Assembly: GCA_028023455.1 (NCBI GenBank)
Contig: JAQFVV010000956.1
Location: forward strand, 1 to 64,000
Length of the DNA: 64,000 nucleotides
Direction: 5' to 3'
From: Epiperipatus broadwayi
Lineage: Eukaryota; Onychophora; Udeonychophora; Euonychophora; Peripatidae
Shown here: piece by piece, positions 32,301 to 45,124 of the stretch
How the letters are laid out: each line of letters starts with the position of its first letter
How positions within the stretch are numbered: the stretch's first letter is position 1
Position numbers and translations under genes: made by a program
The notes under the pieces: generated by a model
Database searches by the model: none
Seen by the model: only the letters and a program-made list of their open reading frames with translations
Told to the model about the DNA's origin: nothing

Positions 32301-35126
32301 TTAATTTTACAAAAGTATTAATGTAAAAATAATGTTATGAAAATTATTAATCCATAAATTATAAAATTCAGATCATCTATACAACTGTGGAAATCTTGCA
32401 AAGAAATAAGTTATTTTGAAAATTACCAAAAATGTATTATTCCAAATTAGGTATGCATGGTGAAAATAAAATAAAGGATAAAACCATTGTAGTCGATAAC
32501 AATAAAGTGCTATTAAATAGTGAATTTACTGTCAAAAACGATCTCAAAATCTTAAGTAATTAAATTTTAATAAAATATTTTATGACATTACAAAACTAGT
32601 CAAAAACAAAATTTTATTAAATTTCTCTCACAACCATTGTTTCATCTATTAATGAATTACAAGCAGCATATATATATATAAAAGAAAGTTAATGTTAACA
32701 CTAACTGAAATAATTATAGAAAATATACAAACCATTATACAATTACATATATCCAGTAACGCCCTCTGTTTAAAGATCTATATCTCAATAATAGCAAACC
32801 TTAAAATCATTTTATATATATATGAAACAAAATAGCCATTCCCCAATTTGCTTCAAAAACCAATTCCGTTAACATCAAGGACTGTCTTCATGAGACTAAT
32901 AGCTTCAGATTCAAGAAGATTTTTTATCAACATTTTTGTGACTCTTATCTTTAAATAATCTTTGCATTGGTAAATAATATTCTATAACATGTACTCAGTT
33001 AAAGAATATACAAGGCTAAGCTATGATACAAAATTTAACTCTTTTATTAAGGCTTAATTTATTTTGATTTATATAAATTTTACAATAACTGCAAGAAATT
33101 TTATAGATTATATCATGATTAGATTTACTATAATTCTTTAAAACCAATTCATTTATTTTATCAAATGCCTCAAATGAAAAAAACACATAATATTGATCTA
33201 AATTTATAAAATTCTTAAAAAATCTGAGAAATTTTAATATTTTATGGACTCACCCCCCCCCACCTCCATAAAGTAAAAAATGCAATTAAAAAAATGATCA
33301 TTATAAGTTTTCAGATTAAAGAAAACTTTAAGAACCAAATAGTCACTAGGATAACAACTTAAGTAAGTACTTCTATATAAAAAAAATATTTTGCATAATT
33401 TTCATAATTGCAATTAAATTTTTTTTTTTTTTACGAGGATCAGAATTTAAAATACAATACTTCCCATTATTTATTATAAAGAAAATTTATTTTTAAAATC
33501 ATTATTATTCAATAATTCAAAATGAACACTTCTGTCTTCTTTCAATAGGGTAACATTATTGGCCCTTTATCTTTTTTTAAAGAAAATAACTTTTGGCTTG
33601 AATGCATTTTAAATACTTTCATTTCCTCATGCAGCAACAAACCGTATATAAATGTTTAGGCTTACATTAACATATTATTAGAAGCACTTTTTTCACCTAT
33701 TCCAGAGTTATTAATTGCAAATTTCTTACTGATGAAAGTCATAAGTCATTCTGAGAAAAGTTGAATGACACCTTACATCAATATTAGTATAATCATCTGC
33801 TTGTAATAGGTAGTTCTAGAGTAGAAAGATTAACAAATACACTGATTTAAAATATTTTATATTATGCAAATTTGATATATTTGCATAAAAAAATTTTCAT
33901 AAAAAATATCAATCATGAATGCAACATACATTGCAAAAATATAATTATCAATAGAAAAAGAGAAAAAAACACAAGAATAATAGAAAATGATGTGAATAAA
34001 ATTATTTTTGACTTGTATAAGATTAAAAATATATAAAATAGAAAAGGATTTTTTAATAGCAATAGAAAAAAATGCTTCTTATTTGCTGGTAGGACAAGAG
34101 GTTAGATTTCAGATAAAAAAGACAAAAATGGGATGACTCAGATTATTGATATGATTTAGTTGTTAGTGGAAATTTTGAGTAAAAGATATTGAAAGAGAAT
34201 TAGAATAAATTATAAAGAAGGGTAAAAATAAAAGTAAAAAAAAATGCAAAGTTAGAGATTTGTTCAATAAGGCTTTTTGTGAAAATAAAGAATATGAAAA
34301 AGAATACATTATAAAAAGATAGAAGTTAAAAAACATTAGGCAACTCTATAAAAATAATTTAATAATAAAGTGTTTATTATACTATAGAATAGTTTCAGAG
34401 AGATTTAGTTAACTAGATGTTTAGATATATAATCTATGTACATAAATTTGAAGACATTTTACAGCACATTGTATTATGGTATTGTATTTATTTCATATAT
34501 CTATACTCAATGTCCATGTTTTTAATTGTTAGGGCTGCTTTTAATTTACCATATGAATAAAACTACATTGACAGTGTTATATTTGAATAAGGATGCAATG
34601 ACAAACTTATTTCATGTGAGAAACCAACAGTCAGTAAATGGTTTTAAATGAACTTTTACGGTTGTCTTTTTAAAAACTATATTTTCTTACTACATTTGAA
34701 AAAAAAAACTTTCTTACATAACTTACATATAAAGTCTTTATACATGACTAAGATTTGAAAGGGATTCTATCTAATAATTTGAATCACATGAGTGAAGTGA
34801 TCATTTAAGAATTATTCTTATTTCAGAATAATGAGAAAAAACAAAAATCACAATGATAGTTTGCACCAACTATCATTTAAAAATCCAGTATAAATTTTGA
34901 TACAATAGATTTATTTTTTCATCTATCAATCTTTGATACCAGGTGAAGAAAAATTGTACAGGATTTATTAACATTAATTAGTGAGTATGAAATGACATGA
35001 TATTGTTAATGATAAAAATATCATATAGTCAATTTTTTAAATATTTTTTAGATATTCATCCATATAAGTGATCAACTATACATAGTTGATTACCCAATTT
35101 AATAAACTATAAATATGACAGTCACC
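32301..35126. other. AT-rich non-coding stretch
   Basis: No gene supported. Contains a C9 run at 33253-33261 and poly-T near 33420-33432. A remnant CTGATGAAAGTCATAAGTCA at about 33728-33747 looks like a scrap of family 6 (box and stem II only). Confidence 0.45.
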
Positions 35127-35205
35127 ACTATGTGCAAGCCTTTGTAATAAATGGATGCAAAAAGGTTTGTGAATAAAATCTATATCTAGTGATTACTCAT
35201 TCAAT

Positions 35206-35246
35206 ATCCCTAGATTAGTTTTTAGCTTATGACTTTCATTAGTGAA
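35206..35246 (-). ncRNA. Hammerhead-like motif, family 6, second pair, left arm
   Basis: Reverse strand: CTAATGA box, stem II AGTC-ATA-AGCT partly paired, AAAA for GAAA, ACTAAT for stem III. Degenerate. Confidence 0.35.
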
Positions 35247-35465
35247 GAGACTTGAATTTGAGAGCACTGCACATAGATCTTAAAATGTAATGCAACCCTC
35301 CACCAATAATCTTTTTCTATTTAATTAACTATAAAGCTGGGATCTCAACATAAAAACACAATAACATTTCCAATCGAAGCTTGTTCCCTTGTGTGGTCAT
35401 ATAGATCTCAATTCACTTCAACATCTATAAATTTTGGAGTCTCTGGGTTTTCAAGTTTCCAGACT

Positions 35466-35508
35466 TCGAACTGACAAAAGCCACAAGCTAGAAACTAGTA
35501 TGGCAGAT
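35466..35508 (+). ncRNA. Hammerhead-like motif, family 6, second pair, right arm
   Basis: CTGACAA (one change), stem II AGC-CACAA-GCT, intact GAAA, stem III ACTAGT (palindrome), cleavage base A. Stem I no longer pairs well. Confidence 0.5.
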
Positions 35509-36169
35509 ATTGGATGAGTAGACACCAGATAGTAATTTTATACACATACATTTTTGCATCCATTTATTATTAAAGCTTTCATTTGTGGCACTACTCTAAG
35601 AGAGCCTGCTACTGTAATTAACATCCTGTGTAAGCATATGTAATGGTGATCACATGATGTTTTGATGGCTTTATAACAATGAATATACTTGACTCACAGA
35701 AAAAGCTCTATTGCATTATTCCTAATGTTGTATAGGTGACATAAAACTATTTTTAAATGATGTATGACCCACATGTTCTAGTACAATGCTAATGGTAAAC
35801 TTAAAAACTAAAGACACATAGATAACAGCTTGTTTTGATTACTTCTAATACTCATATGTCATATGATCCCTTAATTGATAAATTATTTAACAACTACCCA
35901 CCAATGAATGAACTAATGAAACTAACTCAGAATTAAATAATAAATTCAAGGCCATACATACCAGTAGTATCTTTAAAACAGACATTAAGGTAAATTAAAA
36001 TTCAATTGAACAAATGCAGTACTCTGATATTATTATAATATTGACAAATATTAGTGGTATAAGTGGAAAACCATCAAAATGATTTTATTGACTGTATACA
36101 ATTGGGTCTACATTAGCTCTTAACACCAGTAATATTGACACTTTAAATAGTAATGGGTAAAGCAAATTG

Positions 36170-36220
36170 AGAACACTCTGATGAAGACTGCTGGACAGTC
36201 AAAACTGTCAGGAATATAAA
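36170..36220 (+). ncRNA. Hammerhead-like motif, family 7
   Basis: CTGATGA is intact at 36178-36184; stem II GACTG with CAGTC (five perfect pairs). GAAA has become AAAA, followed by ACTGT and cleavage base C. Downstream GAAGTTTTATTAAAAAAAAA resembles a retroelement 3' end. Related to the tandem pair at 46851-46953. Confidence 0.6.
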
Positions 36221-36542
36221 GAAGTTTTATTAAAAAAAAATTTGCACATTAAAGTGTACATGGGAGGAGTTATTATAAGCAATATATGAAGAAGTGAAAA
36301 CAAAGTAAAGGAGAAGAATAAGAGTATATGCTTTTATACAAGAAGTGATTAACAATGGATCTTAAAAAAACCTTTGCAACAAAATAAAATTGATGGTATT
36401 AGGAGTATTAATCAATAACTAGATGATCTCGTCTTATTCAAAATTTCAGACTAATTTTTGTTCATTATTAAAAATCATTGAATTTGCATTCAAAATCTCA
36501 CCTATCACCTTCATTGTTTTTTTATAATCTTTTTATTGATAA

Positions 36543-36806
36543 ATCATCATCATCATGATAAACCATCAATTCACTGCAGGATGGAGTCTCTCCAAGTCCA
36601 TTCCATCTTCTCAGATCTTTAACCTCTTATCTCCACATCACCCCTGCACACTTTCTTATTTCACCCATCCATCTCACATGTGGTCTCTTTCTGGGTCTTT
36701 TACAATCTCTTGGAATCCAGTTTAAGATTTCAATTGTCCATCTATTATCACCTCTTATAGCAATATGTCCATCCCAACTCCACTTCAGTCTTTTAATTTT
36801 TTTCAA
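36543..36806 (-). pseudogene. RTE-type LINE 3' end, second fragment
   Basis: Reverse-strand relic matching the end of the copy at 649-1250: WSWDGHIAIRGDNRWTIEI-like coding traces, GAGACCACATGTGAGATGG, and an end in ATGATGATGATGATTTATC at about 36543-36560. About 260 bases, broken frames. The ATGATG tail is cleaner than in the first copy and marks the 3' terminus. Confidence 0.75.
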
Positions 36807-39800
36807 TGAGGTCAGTGGAGTTTACAATAGACATCTAAAGATTAAAATGGAATATTATTCATGACATTGTGTACTCTTATAGAAACTGAATGCATTAAAT
36901 GAGTACAGTTTACATAGAATAATTAAACATTCACATACTTGTATCTCATTATTACTAATTTAACCTTGTAAAAAAAAGTAATTCAAAATGCTATAAGATA
37001 ACCTATCTAATTATATATTATTGAGTATATTTTTTATCATACAAATCAATGACTTTTAATATTATGGACTCCAACGATTATATAAAGTATCATGTATTCA
37101 CTCAAGGAGCAAAATGTAAATAAAATAGTCAGTAATTTGGTTTAAGTATTTTAACTCAAAATATTAGGAGTGTATACACACGATCACAACATCTGTTAAT
37201 TTTTTCAGTCCTGATTGATTTTCTCTTTATCTATCCTCATATTACCAACTTTATTGTAAAAACCTAAACAAAAATTCACAAAATGTCCATCTCTTTTAGT
37301 CTTTTTATTTTTAAATTTCTTTTATTTTTGACACAATTTATACTGTTTCTCTTTCAAACATTATCCACTCTAAAAATAAGTGTTCAATACTTTTCCCCGC
37401 CCTCCTCCACACTCTTAAGCACCCACCCCCGGTATTCTTTCACTAAATCTCAAAACCTTTTTTTTATTTACATCCATTTTTCTAACTTTATTTGTTTTTT
37501 CACTAATCAACTTATTTATATTCTATTCCCATTTATTTTCATAATTATGTATTTGTAATACATTCTCTACACATTTAATTTTCACTCCTTATATAAATAC
37601 ATGGAAATAATTAATAATTTGCATATTGTACCCTTTTTTTGCTCAACATATTTATTATTTTTTCACATAATCTAGTTAAACACTATTTTTATTAATCTAT
37701 TTTCATTTGTATATTACAACCTTCCAAACATTCTAAATTATGTAATTGCTCTGAATATTGAAAATATTTACCAGTGAATAAGAAGCTGCCCTCTCATGTG
37801 TATTTGATAAACTAAAATTCAATTTTTAGTATAAAATTTCAAATTACATGATATAACTTCATGACTGGATAAAAATCTTTCTTTACTTAGTTTGCTATCT
37901 AACTAAATGTCATTAAATTCTTGATAAATATTGGATATTTGGGTTTAAATTTAAATTTTATTGTGGCTTTATAACTCAAAGATCTTTGAGTTTATTTTAG
38001 AATCAATTAATTAGTTATTTTATATGTTGAGGTAATCGTCATTCAACCATAACTAAGAGGCAAATTGTTTAAGTCAATTAATAAATTACTGCTTCAGAAA
38101 GTTAATGCAAGTATTTTATACAGTCTTGAGGTTCTTAATTGATACTGGTTAATAGCTTTACTATTTAAAGTGTGTTTCTTATGCACCATCTTAAAAATAA
38201 CAGCTATACATGTGTATAGTGCTTTATATTAGTCTGCATAGTTATAATTTCAGAAATGGTTATTTAAAGGCTTGAACTGTTTTCTTGGCTGATTCAGTTG
38301 ACATTGGATCAAATATGATGTTAGACAATTTATAAATTTCATTATCTTTATACAACTATTGTGAATAAAGTTGCAATATGAATTCAGGATTGGTTCTCTC
38401 ATGAAAGTATTATTTGTTTGGAATAGTGGTGATAAATGCTAATGAATTATAAAATGATGCTTACTTCAATTATTACAACTCGAATTCTTTCATATGGTTA
38501 TATTTTGAATTGCACAAATTGATAGATCACAATCAAAAATAATTAATGAAAGGCTAATCGTGGATTTAGTTTAGCAAAGAAATTTTCACTAGAAAGGATG
38601 CTTATAATTTTATGAAGCTCAGTAATAGATATATTGTTGTGTTTATTTAATGTTTTTTTATTGTTAAAAAAACATACAAAATTAAATTGAAAACAAATGA
38701 TCTAATCAATAATGCTAAACCTATCAAATATAGATCAGATTCTACCACTTATGGTAATAGTTTCATTTTCAGAACACTACAAGCCAAAATGAAAGCATTT
38801 AGTGTAATTAATAGATTCTAGTTGGCAGTAAAATAAAATTTTATTGCATTCTATAATTTTCGCATTCACCCACACACCCACACACACTTTTCACTCTGAA
38901 GCATGATTTTACTTAAAAAAAAATTTTTAATTTATAAAAGATATAATATTATCTGCATAAGCCAACATTGGTATCTAACTTAATTGTAACAAGCTGAATT
39001 CTGAGAATTATTATGGTGTGAATGTGGGGATGTCAACATTTTCCCTTAAATTAAGAATACAGGTGGTAAAATCCAATAACTTATTAAACATAAGTTACTT
39101 TTAAATGCTTAGTAGTATTTTTTTTTTTTTTTTTTTTAAAAAAAGTTTTACTAAAGAAATATTTATAAAAATCAGTTATTTTTTTCTATATGTATATTTT
39201 CCAAACTACCTGAAATAAAGACTTTTGTAAAAACAATAAGTTTCCATCTTTAACTATAAGTAAATTAAAAATGTTTTAGTTTGTATTCTGCTGGTAAACA
39301 TGGAAATATATCAGTATATAATAGATGACCAACAAGAATGTAGTTGGATACTATCATTACAATAATATCTTGGAGTAGTTTAATGATAAATCAAAAAAGT
39401 TGAAAGATGCATTCTGGGTGTTTGCTTTTCATAGAATGGCTAGTAATGTACCAAAAGTTTAAATGACTTTTAAAACTATTAAAATAATGTTATTGAAATA
39501 AACTGCTACACACATCTCACAGTTATTAAATAAAGTTTGAAAAATCTGAAGTGCCATAGCTAGCTGCAAAATTTTTCACCTGTAGATTATACTTTTCATA
39601 CTTTCTTTTGTTTTATTTACATTTCCTAATGTTTTATAATTAATGTAATTATATAACAACTTATCTTAGATAAATAATGAACTAATAGAGAATAGTTAAA
39701 TACACTTGTTATTAATATTTATATTTGGAAACAGCAATGTAAGATGATGTTACATTTTACCTACAATATCATACAATTTGTCTACAGTTGGTATAAAATG

Positions 39801-40093
39801 GAGGTCTCTGAAATATATAAAAAATAAAGTGGTGAACAATGTATACATCTACATAAGCAAGTTGGCTAGAACTCAAACCTTAAAAAAATTATTTTCAAGC
39901 TGATAGCTTGACTAATATAAAGGAATAAAAGTGGTTATTAAATGCATACATGCATTAATTTCAGTTTTAGATTGTAAGTTCTCACTTCAAGAAAATGATC
40001 TGATAATGTGGATGTTGAAGTTTTACATTACATGGTATTAGATTATTATTTAGGCTTACACTAGATGGCTCTAGAGCAGATGAAAAGAATGAG
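36807..40093. other. AT-rich non-coding stretch
   Basis: No gene supported in 3.3 kb. Landmarks: CA-rich tract at about 38869-38887, poly-T of about 18 near 39120-39137. A 37283-37558 open frame is low-complexity Phe/Ser sequence and not convincing. Confidence 0.45.
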
Positions 40094-40679
40094 TTGGAGA
40101 TGAGTATAAGAACTGGTGTAAAGAAGTAGAAAAAGTGGCAAATATGGTTTTAGATGAGAATATTCAGAAGATTAAAAGTAATAAAAAATGAGGATTAGTA
40201 AAAGTGTAAAAGAGAGGAAAGAAGCATGTAGAGGATACAAGTGTGCTATTAAAAACAAGGAAAGTGAAAGATATATTAATGTTAAATGGGGAAAGTACTC
40301 AGAAAAGAAGAAGTTGGCTAAAATAGATAATTATAGAGAGAGAATGAAATTGAATAGTAAATTGTTGGAGGATATTAAGAAAAGTGGAAGAGAAGGGAGT
40401 AAAAAAATTTAAAATTACATTAAAAGAAGAAATGTAGGGGGGAGATAGTATTACTAGATGAGGAGGGAATAGAGTGTAGCTCTAGAGAAGATTTAGAGAG
40501 AATCTTAAATAGATATGTAATGAATATAGAAAAGATGTTGGGTGTGAATGATAGAGTGATAGAAAACACAAAAGTATATAGTAATGAAAATATTAGGTTT
40601 TCAGAAAATGAACTGAATAAGGTAGAGAAGAAATTGGAAAAATGGAAAGGCAAGAGGTTTAGATGGATGGGCAGCAGAG

Positions 40680-41180
40680 ATGGCAATGAATTTAGAATAT
40701 AGGGCAAAAGTAAAGTTATTATTCTGTTTTAATAAAATGGCACAGAATAGAGTTTTCCCAACTAGTTGGAGTAATACAAGAGTAAGATTATTATTTAAAG
40801 GAAAGGGTAAGGATCATAGAAACTTGATTAATTATAGATCGATAGTGGTAACATCTGTTTTATATAAAGTTTTCTTATATATGGTGGCTAGTAGAGTTGT
40901 AAAATGGATGGAAGGGAATAATTTAGAGAGGAAAATGCAAGGAGGTTTTAGATTAGATAGGCATATAAGAGATAGTTTATTTGTAATTACACAACTTATG
41001 GATATGAGTAGGAATTCAGGTAAACAGTTATATATGAGATTTATAGATATAGAGAAGGCATATGATAGAGTAAATAGAAATAGATTATGGATAAGTTTAG
41101 CAAATTTGGGAATGGATGAAGTGTTAATAGATATTATTAAGAAATTATATGAAAATAATTATTATATATATATTAATTAG
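40680..41180 (+). pseudogene. LINE copy 2 reverse transcriptase, N-terminal half
   Basis: About 166 codons with MAQNRVFPTSWSNTRVR, an NYRSIVVTSVLYKVF version of motif 2, MQGGFRLDRH and domain A FIDIEKAYDRVNR. The frame stops at 41178 just before domain B, which survives in another frame (GLRHGCPMSPILFVLYL-like around 41210-41275, with Gln changed to His). The FADD motif around 41355-41370 is disrupted by a frameshift. Confidence 0.85.
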
Positions 41181-41375
41181 GGAATATTTTATTAGTTAAA
41201 GTTAAAAATGGGGTGGGACTAAGGCATGGATGCCCTATGTCACCTATTTTGTTTGTGTTGTATTTGAGTGAAATGGAAAACACAATAGAAAGATTAGGAA
41301 GAGAAATAGAGATACTGTAAATAGGTAGTAAGGGAGTATATATTTTGTTAGATCTTTTTTTGCAGATGATTTTTT

Positions 41376-42590
41376 TTGTGTGCAGAAAAAAGAAAAGATA
41401 TGGAAGTTATGCTGAGGACATGTGCAAGGGTGGGTAAAGAGATGGGGATTACATTTAGTGAAGAAAAATCAAATATAATGATGGTTAATACTAGGGAAAG
41501 AGAAGATGTAGAATTATTATTGAGAGATATTAACTTAAGTGTGGTAAATAGATATAGTTATTTGGGAATTATTTTAAGTAATCAGAAAAAATATTTGGAT
41601 GAATGGGAAAAAAAATTGATAAATGGAGCAAAGAAAAGAAAGTGATTGATAAAGAAATTAACAGTGTTTTCATATAATAAATATGATGTAGCTAGATTTA
41701 TCTGGAAAGGAGTTGCAGTAGCAGGGTTAACATATGGTAATAATGCATCATATGTTAGTAAAGAGATATTAAATTATTTAGAAAAAGTTCAAAGAGAAGT
41801 AGGAAGATATGCATTGGATGCTGAAGTATGGTCAGGAAGGGAGGCAATTCAAGGAGAAATGGGATGGTCAAGTTTTCAGGTGCAAAAAGTTAAATGAAAT
41901 TTGTTTGGTAGATTGCACTTTATGGATGATAAAAGAATAGTCAAAATAGTATTTAATTGGGTTATGAGTAAAAAAAGGTAACAAGATGGGTGAAAAAGGT
42001 AATGCAGTATGCAAAAAATTTGGATAAAGAATTTATATCAGTATGTTTGTACAAAAGATGGGATGATTGTGTTAAGAGAATTGTTGAAGTGTTATAGTAG
42101 TAAGGAATGGGATAAAAGAATAGATTTATTAATAAAGAATAGGGAGTTAGAGAGATGGAGAAATAGTATGGAGAGTAAAAAGTTTAAACATATATAGAAA
42201 TAAACAGAATATTAGGTGTGAGTTAATATATGATAATGGTAAGGAAAGTAGTTTATTGTTTAAGGCTCGAACAAGATCTTTAGCTACAATAGAATATACA
42301 TGTAAATGGAAAAAATATGGGTGATTTATTTTATAAATTATGTAAGGAAGGAATAGAAAATATTAGGCATTTGTTAATTGAATGTAAATGCTTGAAAACC
42401 GAAAGGGTACATATAATGAAGTCATAGAAGAATAAATATGATAAAAGTGATTATACAGAAAGTGAATTATTGGTTTTTATGCTGGGTTTGGGAAAAGATA
42501 AAAGGGATTTAGATATAAAAGCTATAGAGTTGACAAATATTATGTTGTGGAAATGGGATGGAGCAGAATATAGGAAAATTTAGAGTGGGG
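41376..42590 (+). pseudogene. LINE copy 2 ORF2 C-terminal region, fragmented
   Basis: Fragments match copy 1 in order: GITFSEEKSNIMMVN then VNRYSYLGIILSNQKKYLD (41376-41645), AVAGLTYGNNASYVS (41646-41897), KRIDLLIKNRELERWRNS (42009-42197), and in other frames the knuckle region and WKWDGAEY near 42550. Several stops and frameshifts. It retains the residues TREREDVELLL that copy 1 has lost. Confidence 0.8.
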
Positions 42591-42699
42591 AATGGAAAAT
42601 AAAGTGGCTAACAGGTTTATCTGGGCATGATTGCTGAGATATTCTTGACTTCGTTTAAGGAGAAGCCATAATACATCACATCATATCACATCACATGCT

Positions 42700-43575
42700 C
42701 TTTTGTATACTATATTAAAATTTATAAATAGTAAGATAAATGATATTCATAAATGTTTGTCAGTTTGGCAATAATTAACAAGAACAACAATGGGTGAAAT
42801 GTAAACTATCTCATAGGAAAACTATGAGAAAAAGAGCTTGATAATGGATGGGTGGTGATAGTTTGAGCATTTTTTCATAATTAGCTAAAAATCCATTTGT
42901 TAACCAATATTTAAAAATGGATAACTAATTTGGCTATACCTGATTATTTGAAAAAAATGTCTTAAACCTTATGGAATCTAATTTTTTAATGTTTTACCTA
43001 TATTGGATTTAAATTTATATCATAGACATGTCAAATAGTGAAATTTTTGCAGAATACCGTTAATCTAAATATATGTTCTTAAAACACTTCTATTATTTAT
43101 ACAAAATTTGAAAAGTTATTTTTAACATTTAATAATAAATAAATTTATGCCCAGATTAAATGAAAAAAAAACACCTTATAAATTCAATTTACAAAAACGA
43201 TTGGATACTTGGCAGTTCTTGAAAAGCTTGAACACTACAACTGTCAGATATGTGCACAAACCTTACACTTCAGTATTACCAACCCATGCAGGTCATTTAT
43301 AAATTAATATGACTAATTGCATTTGGCTGACTGTCTTTTTGTTTTTTTTTATCTTTGAAGAGTTCCGCTTCTTAACTCCAAAAACTTCCCATATCCACAA
43401 AAAAAAAATCGAATCAGGGAGTTCAGATTAATAGTTTTACTTTTATATTGATTTGAATATTTTTGTAACTTTCTCTACTGACACTTACTAATCATCTGTG
43501 ATTATATTAGAAATTAAAACCTTATTAAATGAATTGCAAAATGGTTATTTGACATTTAGAACAATAATTTAATAT
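42700..43575. other. Non-coding stretch
   Basis: No gene or clear repeat supported between LINE copy 2 and the second SINE. Confidence 0.45.
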
Positions 43576-43647
43576 TAGTTGATGGCCGAGTGGGTAGCAT
43601 ACCTGCCTTCCAAACAGCTGGTCTGGGTTTGCTTCCTGGTCAACGCA
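43576..43647 (+). mobile_element. tRNA-Gly(TCC)-derived SINE head, second copy
   Basis: GTTGATGGCCGAGTGGGTAG at the D arm, anticodon loop CTTCCAA (TCC), T arm CTGGG with CCTGG-like partner, acceptor end TCAACGC-A. The following TTTGACATATAAAA is shared with the copy at 1820, showing that both belong to one retroposed family. Confidence 0.7.
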
Positions 43648-44216
43648 TTTGACATATAAAAAAAACCAATGATTTAATATTTAAATACAAATATAGTATA
43701 TATTAAGCTAGATATAATTAGGGGAGTTTGAACCCAGGTTTTCAAGCTATTTTCAGTTATCCACTTCATATTATATTACAAAACACAAGACCACATACAT
43801 GTGAAAAAGATAAATCATCTCCCACACACACATATATAATCAGTGTTTATTTTGTATTAAGATAGTAAATCTTCAAACTTTAATGAACAGGCTTCAATCT
43901 TCTCCATTGTCCAACTCTTCAGCCATCCATATCATGGAAAATCTGATGATGGGACGTTCAAAGCCCTTGTTTGAGAATATTATTATCATACTAATGTTGA
44001 CTGTAAATCATTCTGATCTTTCATATGTTAGAACCTTAAGACCATTTAAATACACATGATGAATAGGCAGAATACAGGCTGAATTAGTAATATTTAAATG
44101 CAAGTATAGTACATATGCTTAAGCTTAACGATTAGAATTCAAACTTTTAAGTTCCCTTCAGTCATTCACTCAATTTTATACAACCAAATACACGACTACA
44201 TACATGTGAAAAAAAT

Positions 44217-44280
44217 AAATGATCTCCAATATACATGTTTTATGCTGGACCAGAACTCATCAGTTATCCAGATCATCATC
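44217..44280 (-). ncRNA. Hammerhead ribozyme candidate, family 9
   Basis: Reverse strand: CTGATGA intact at 44257-44263, stem II GTTCTG with CAGCAT (one mismatch), AAAA for GAAA, stem III ACATGT, followed by TATTGGAGATCATT pairing in part with GATGATCT upstream. Confidence 0.55.
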
Positions 44281-44353
44281 TACCAAACACACACACACCC
44301 ACACATATATATATATGCTCAGTTTATATCAACTGAGCACTGATGCATGTGAA

Positions 44354-44418
44354 AATTATTTCCAATATACATATTTTATGCTGACCAGCACACATCAGTT
44401 GGTTGGGCTCATCATCTC
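44354..44418 (-). ncRNA. Hammerhead-like motif, family 9
   Basis: Reverse strand: CTGATGT (one change), stem II GTGCTG with CAGCAT, AAAA for GAAA, then ATATGTAT-ATTGG. ACCAA before the box pairs with TTGG after the cleavage point. Confidence 0.5.
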
Positions 44419-44488
44419 TCACACACATATGTAATCAGTGATCTGTTTATATTAAGATAACCAAGCCTGATTAAATATGTGTATGGCA

Positions 44489-44556
44489 GATAATGATCCA
44501 GACCAACTGATGAATTCTGGTTCAGTGTAAAATATGTATATTGAAGGTCATTTATC
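44489..44556 (+). ncRNA. Hammerhead-like motif, family 9
   Basis: Intact CTGATGA at 44507-44513, stem II ATTCTG with CAGTGT (one mismatch), AAAA for GAAA, ATATGTAT stem III, then ATTGAAGG. Confidence 0.5.
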
Positions 44557-45124
44557 TTTTTCACATGTATGTAATCATGTGTTTTTCTTGTATAAGATGG
44601 AGTGGATAACTGAAGAAACTTGAAAGTCTGAATTCAAATCCCTTTTTAATTTCATTTAGCTTAAATATATATACTAATATTTAAATATTAAATCAGGCAA
44701 AACTCTCTGTACAGTAGTGACACTCAATGCAAAGCCAGAGTAAGCAATGGATGCCAGAAGGCTTGTGCATAAAATCCCTATCTAGTGCCTACTCATTCAA
44801 ATAGTGATCATGTGATATTTAAATATTACAGATTCAGCCTGTATTTTTACCATTCCTCTTCTGTGTATTTAAATGGTCCTATGGTTCTACATAAGAGGTG
44901 TCAGAATGACTTTACAGTCAATATGGGTATGACAACAAAATTGGTAAACAAGAGCTTTAAACATGCCATCATCAGATTTTCAATGATAATAAATAATTGA
45001 AAAATTGGAGAGTGCAAAAGACTGAAGCCTGTCCATTAAAATTTTGAAGATTTGCTATCTTAATACAAACTGAGCACTGATTACATAAATATGTGTAGAA
45101 GATGATGATCTGGACCAAAATGAT

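Larger units (their letters stand above)
35127..35620. repeat. Family 6 inverted pair, second copy
   Basis: Diverged relative of 31758-32242. Left arm 35127-35296, right arm 35441-35620, about 145 bases between. GAATAAAATCTATATCTAGTG and its diverged complement are recognisable. After the right arm comes TGTAAGCATATGTAATGGTG, a flank shared with 58480-58520. Confidence 0.65.
40094..42699 (+). mobile_element. CR1-like LINE, copy 2, 5'-truncated and heavily broken
   Basis: Plus-strand copy of the LINE at 14014-18950, starting within the linker between endonuclease and reverse transcriptase (GTTGGAGATGAGTATAAG at about 40094) and ending in ACATCACATCATATCACATC (about 42672). Coding relics in several frames: linker 40188-40412, pre-RT 40520-40702, RT 40680-41180, RT end 41376-41645, thumb 41646-41897, C-terminal 42009-42197. 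More decayed than copy 1. Confidence 0.9.
43840..45124. repeat. Family 9 cluster, inverted arrangement
   Basis: Pieces of family 9 units: reverse-strand bodies at about 43850-44060 and 44219-44420, forward bodies at about 44440-44640 and 44900-45124. The text AAACTGAGCACTGATTA and GTCCATTAAA appears on the plus strand near 45020-45075 and its complement near 43840-43900. Motifs on the left point left, those on the right point right, with the centre near 44440. A family 6 fragment (CAATGGATGCCAGAAGGCTT) sits at 44735-44800. Confidence 0.65.

Noticed and set aside
37283-37558. 91-codon plus-strand frame
   Set aside because: Low-complexity Phe/Ser/Ile translation in AT-rich DNA with no splice or domain support.
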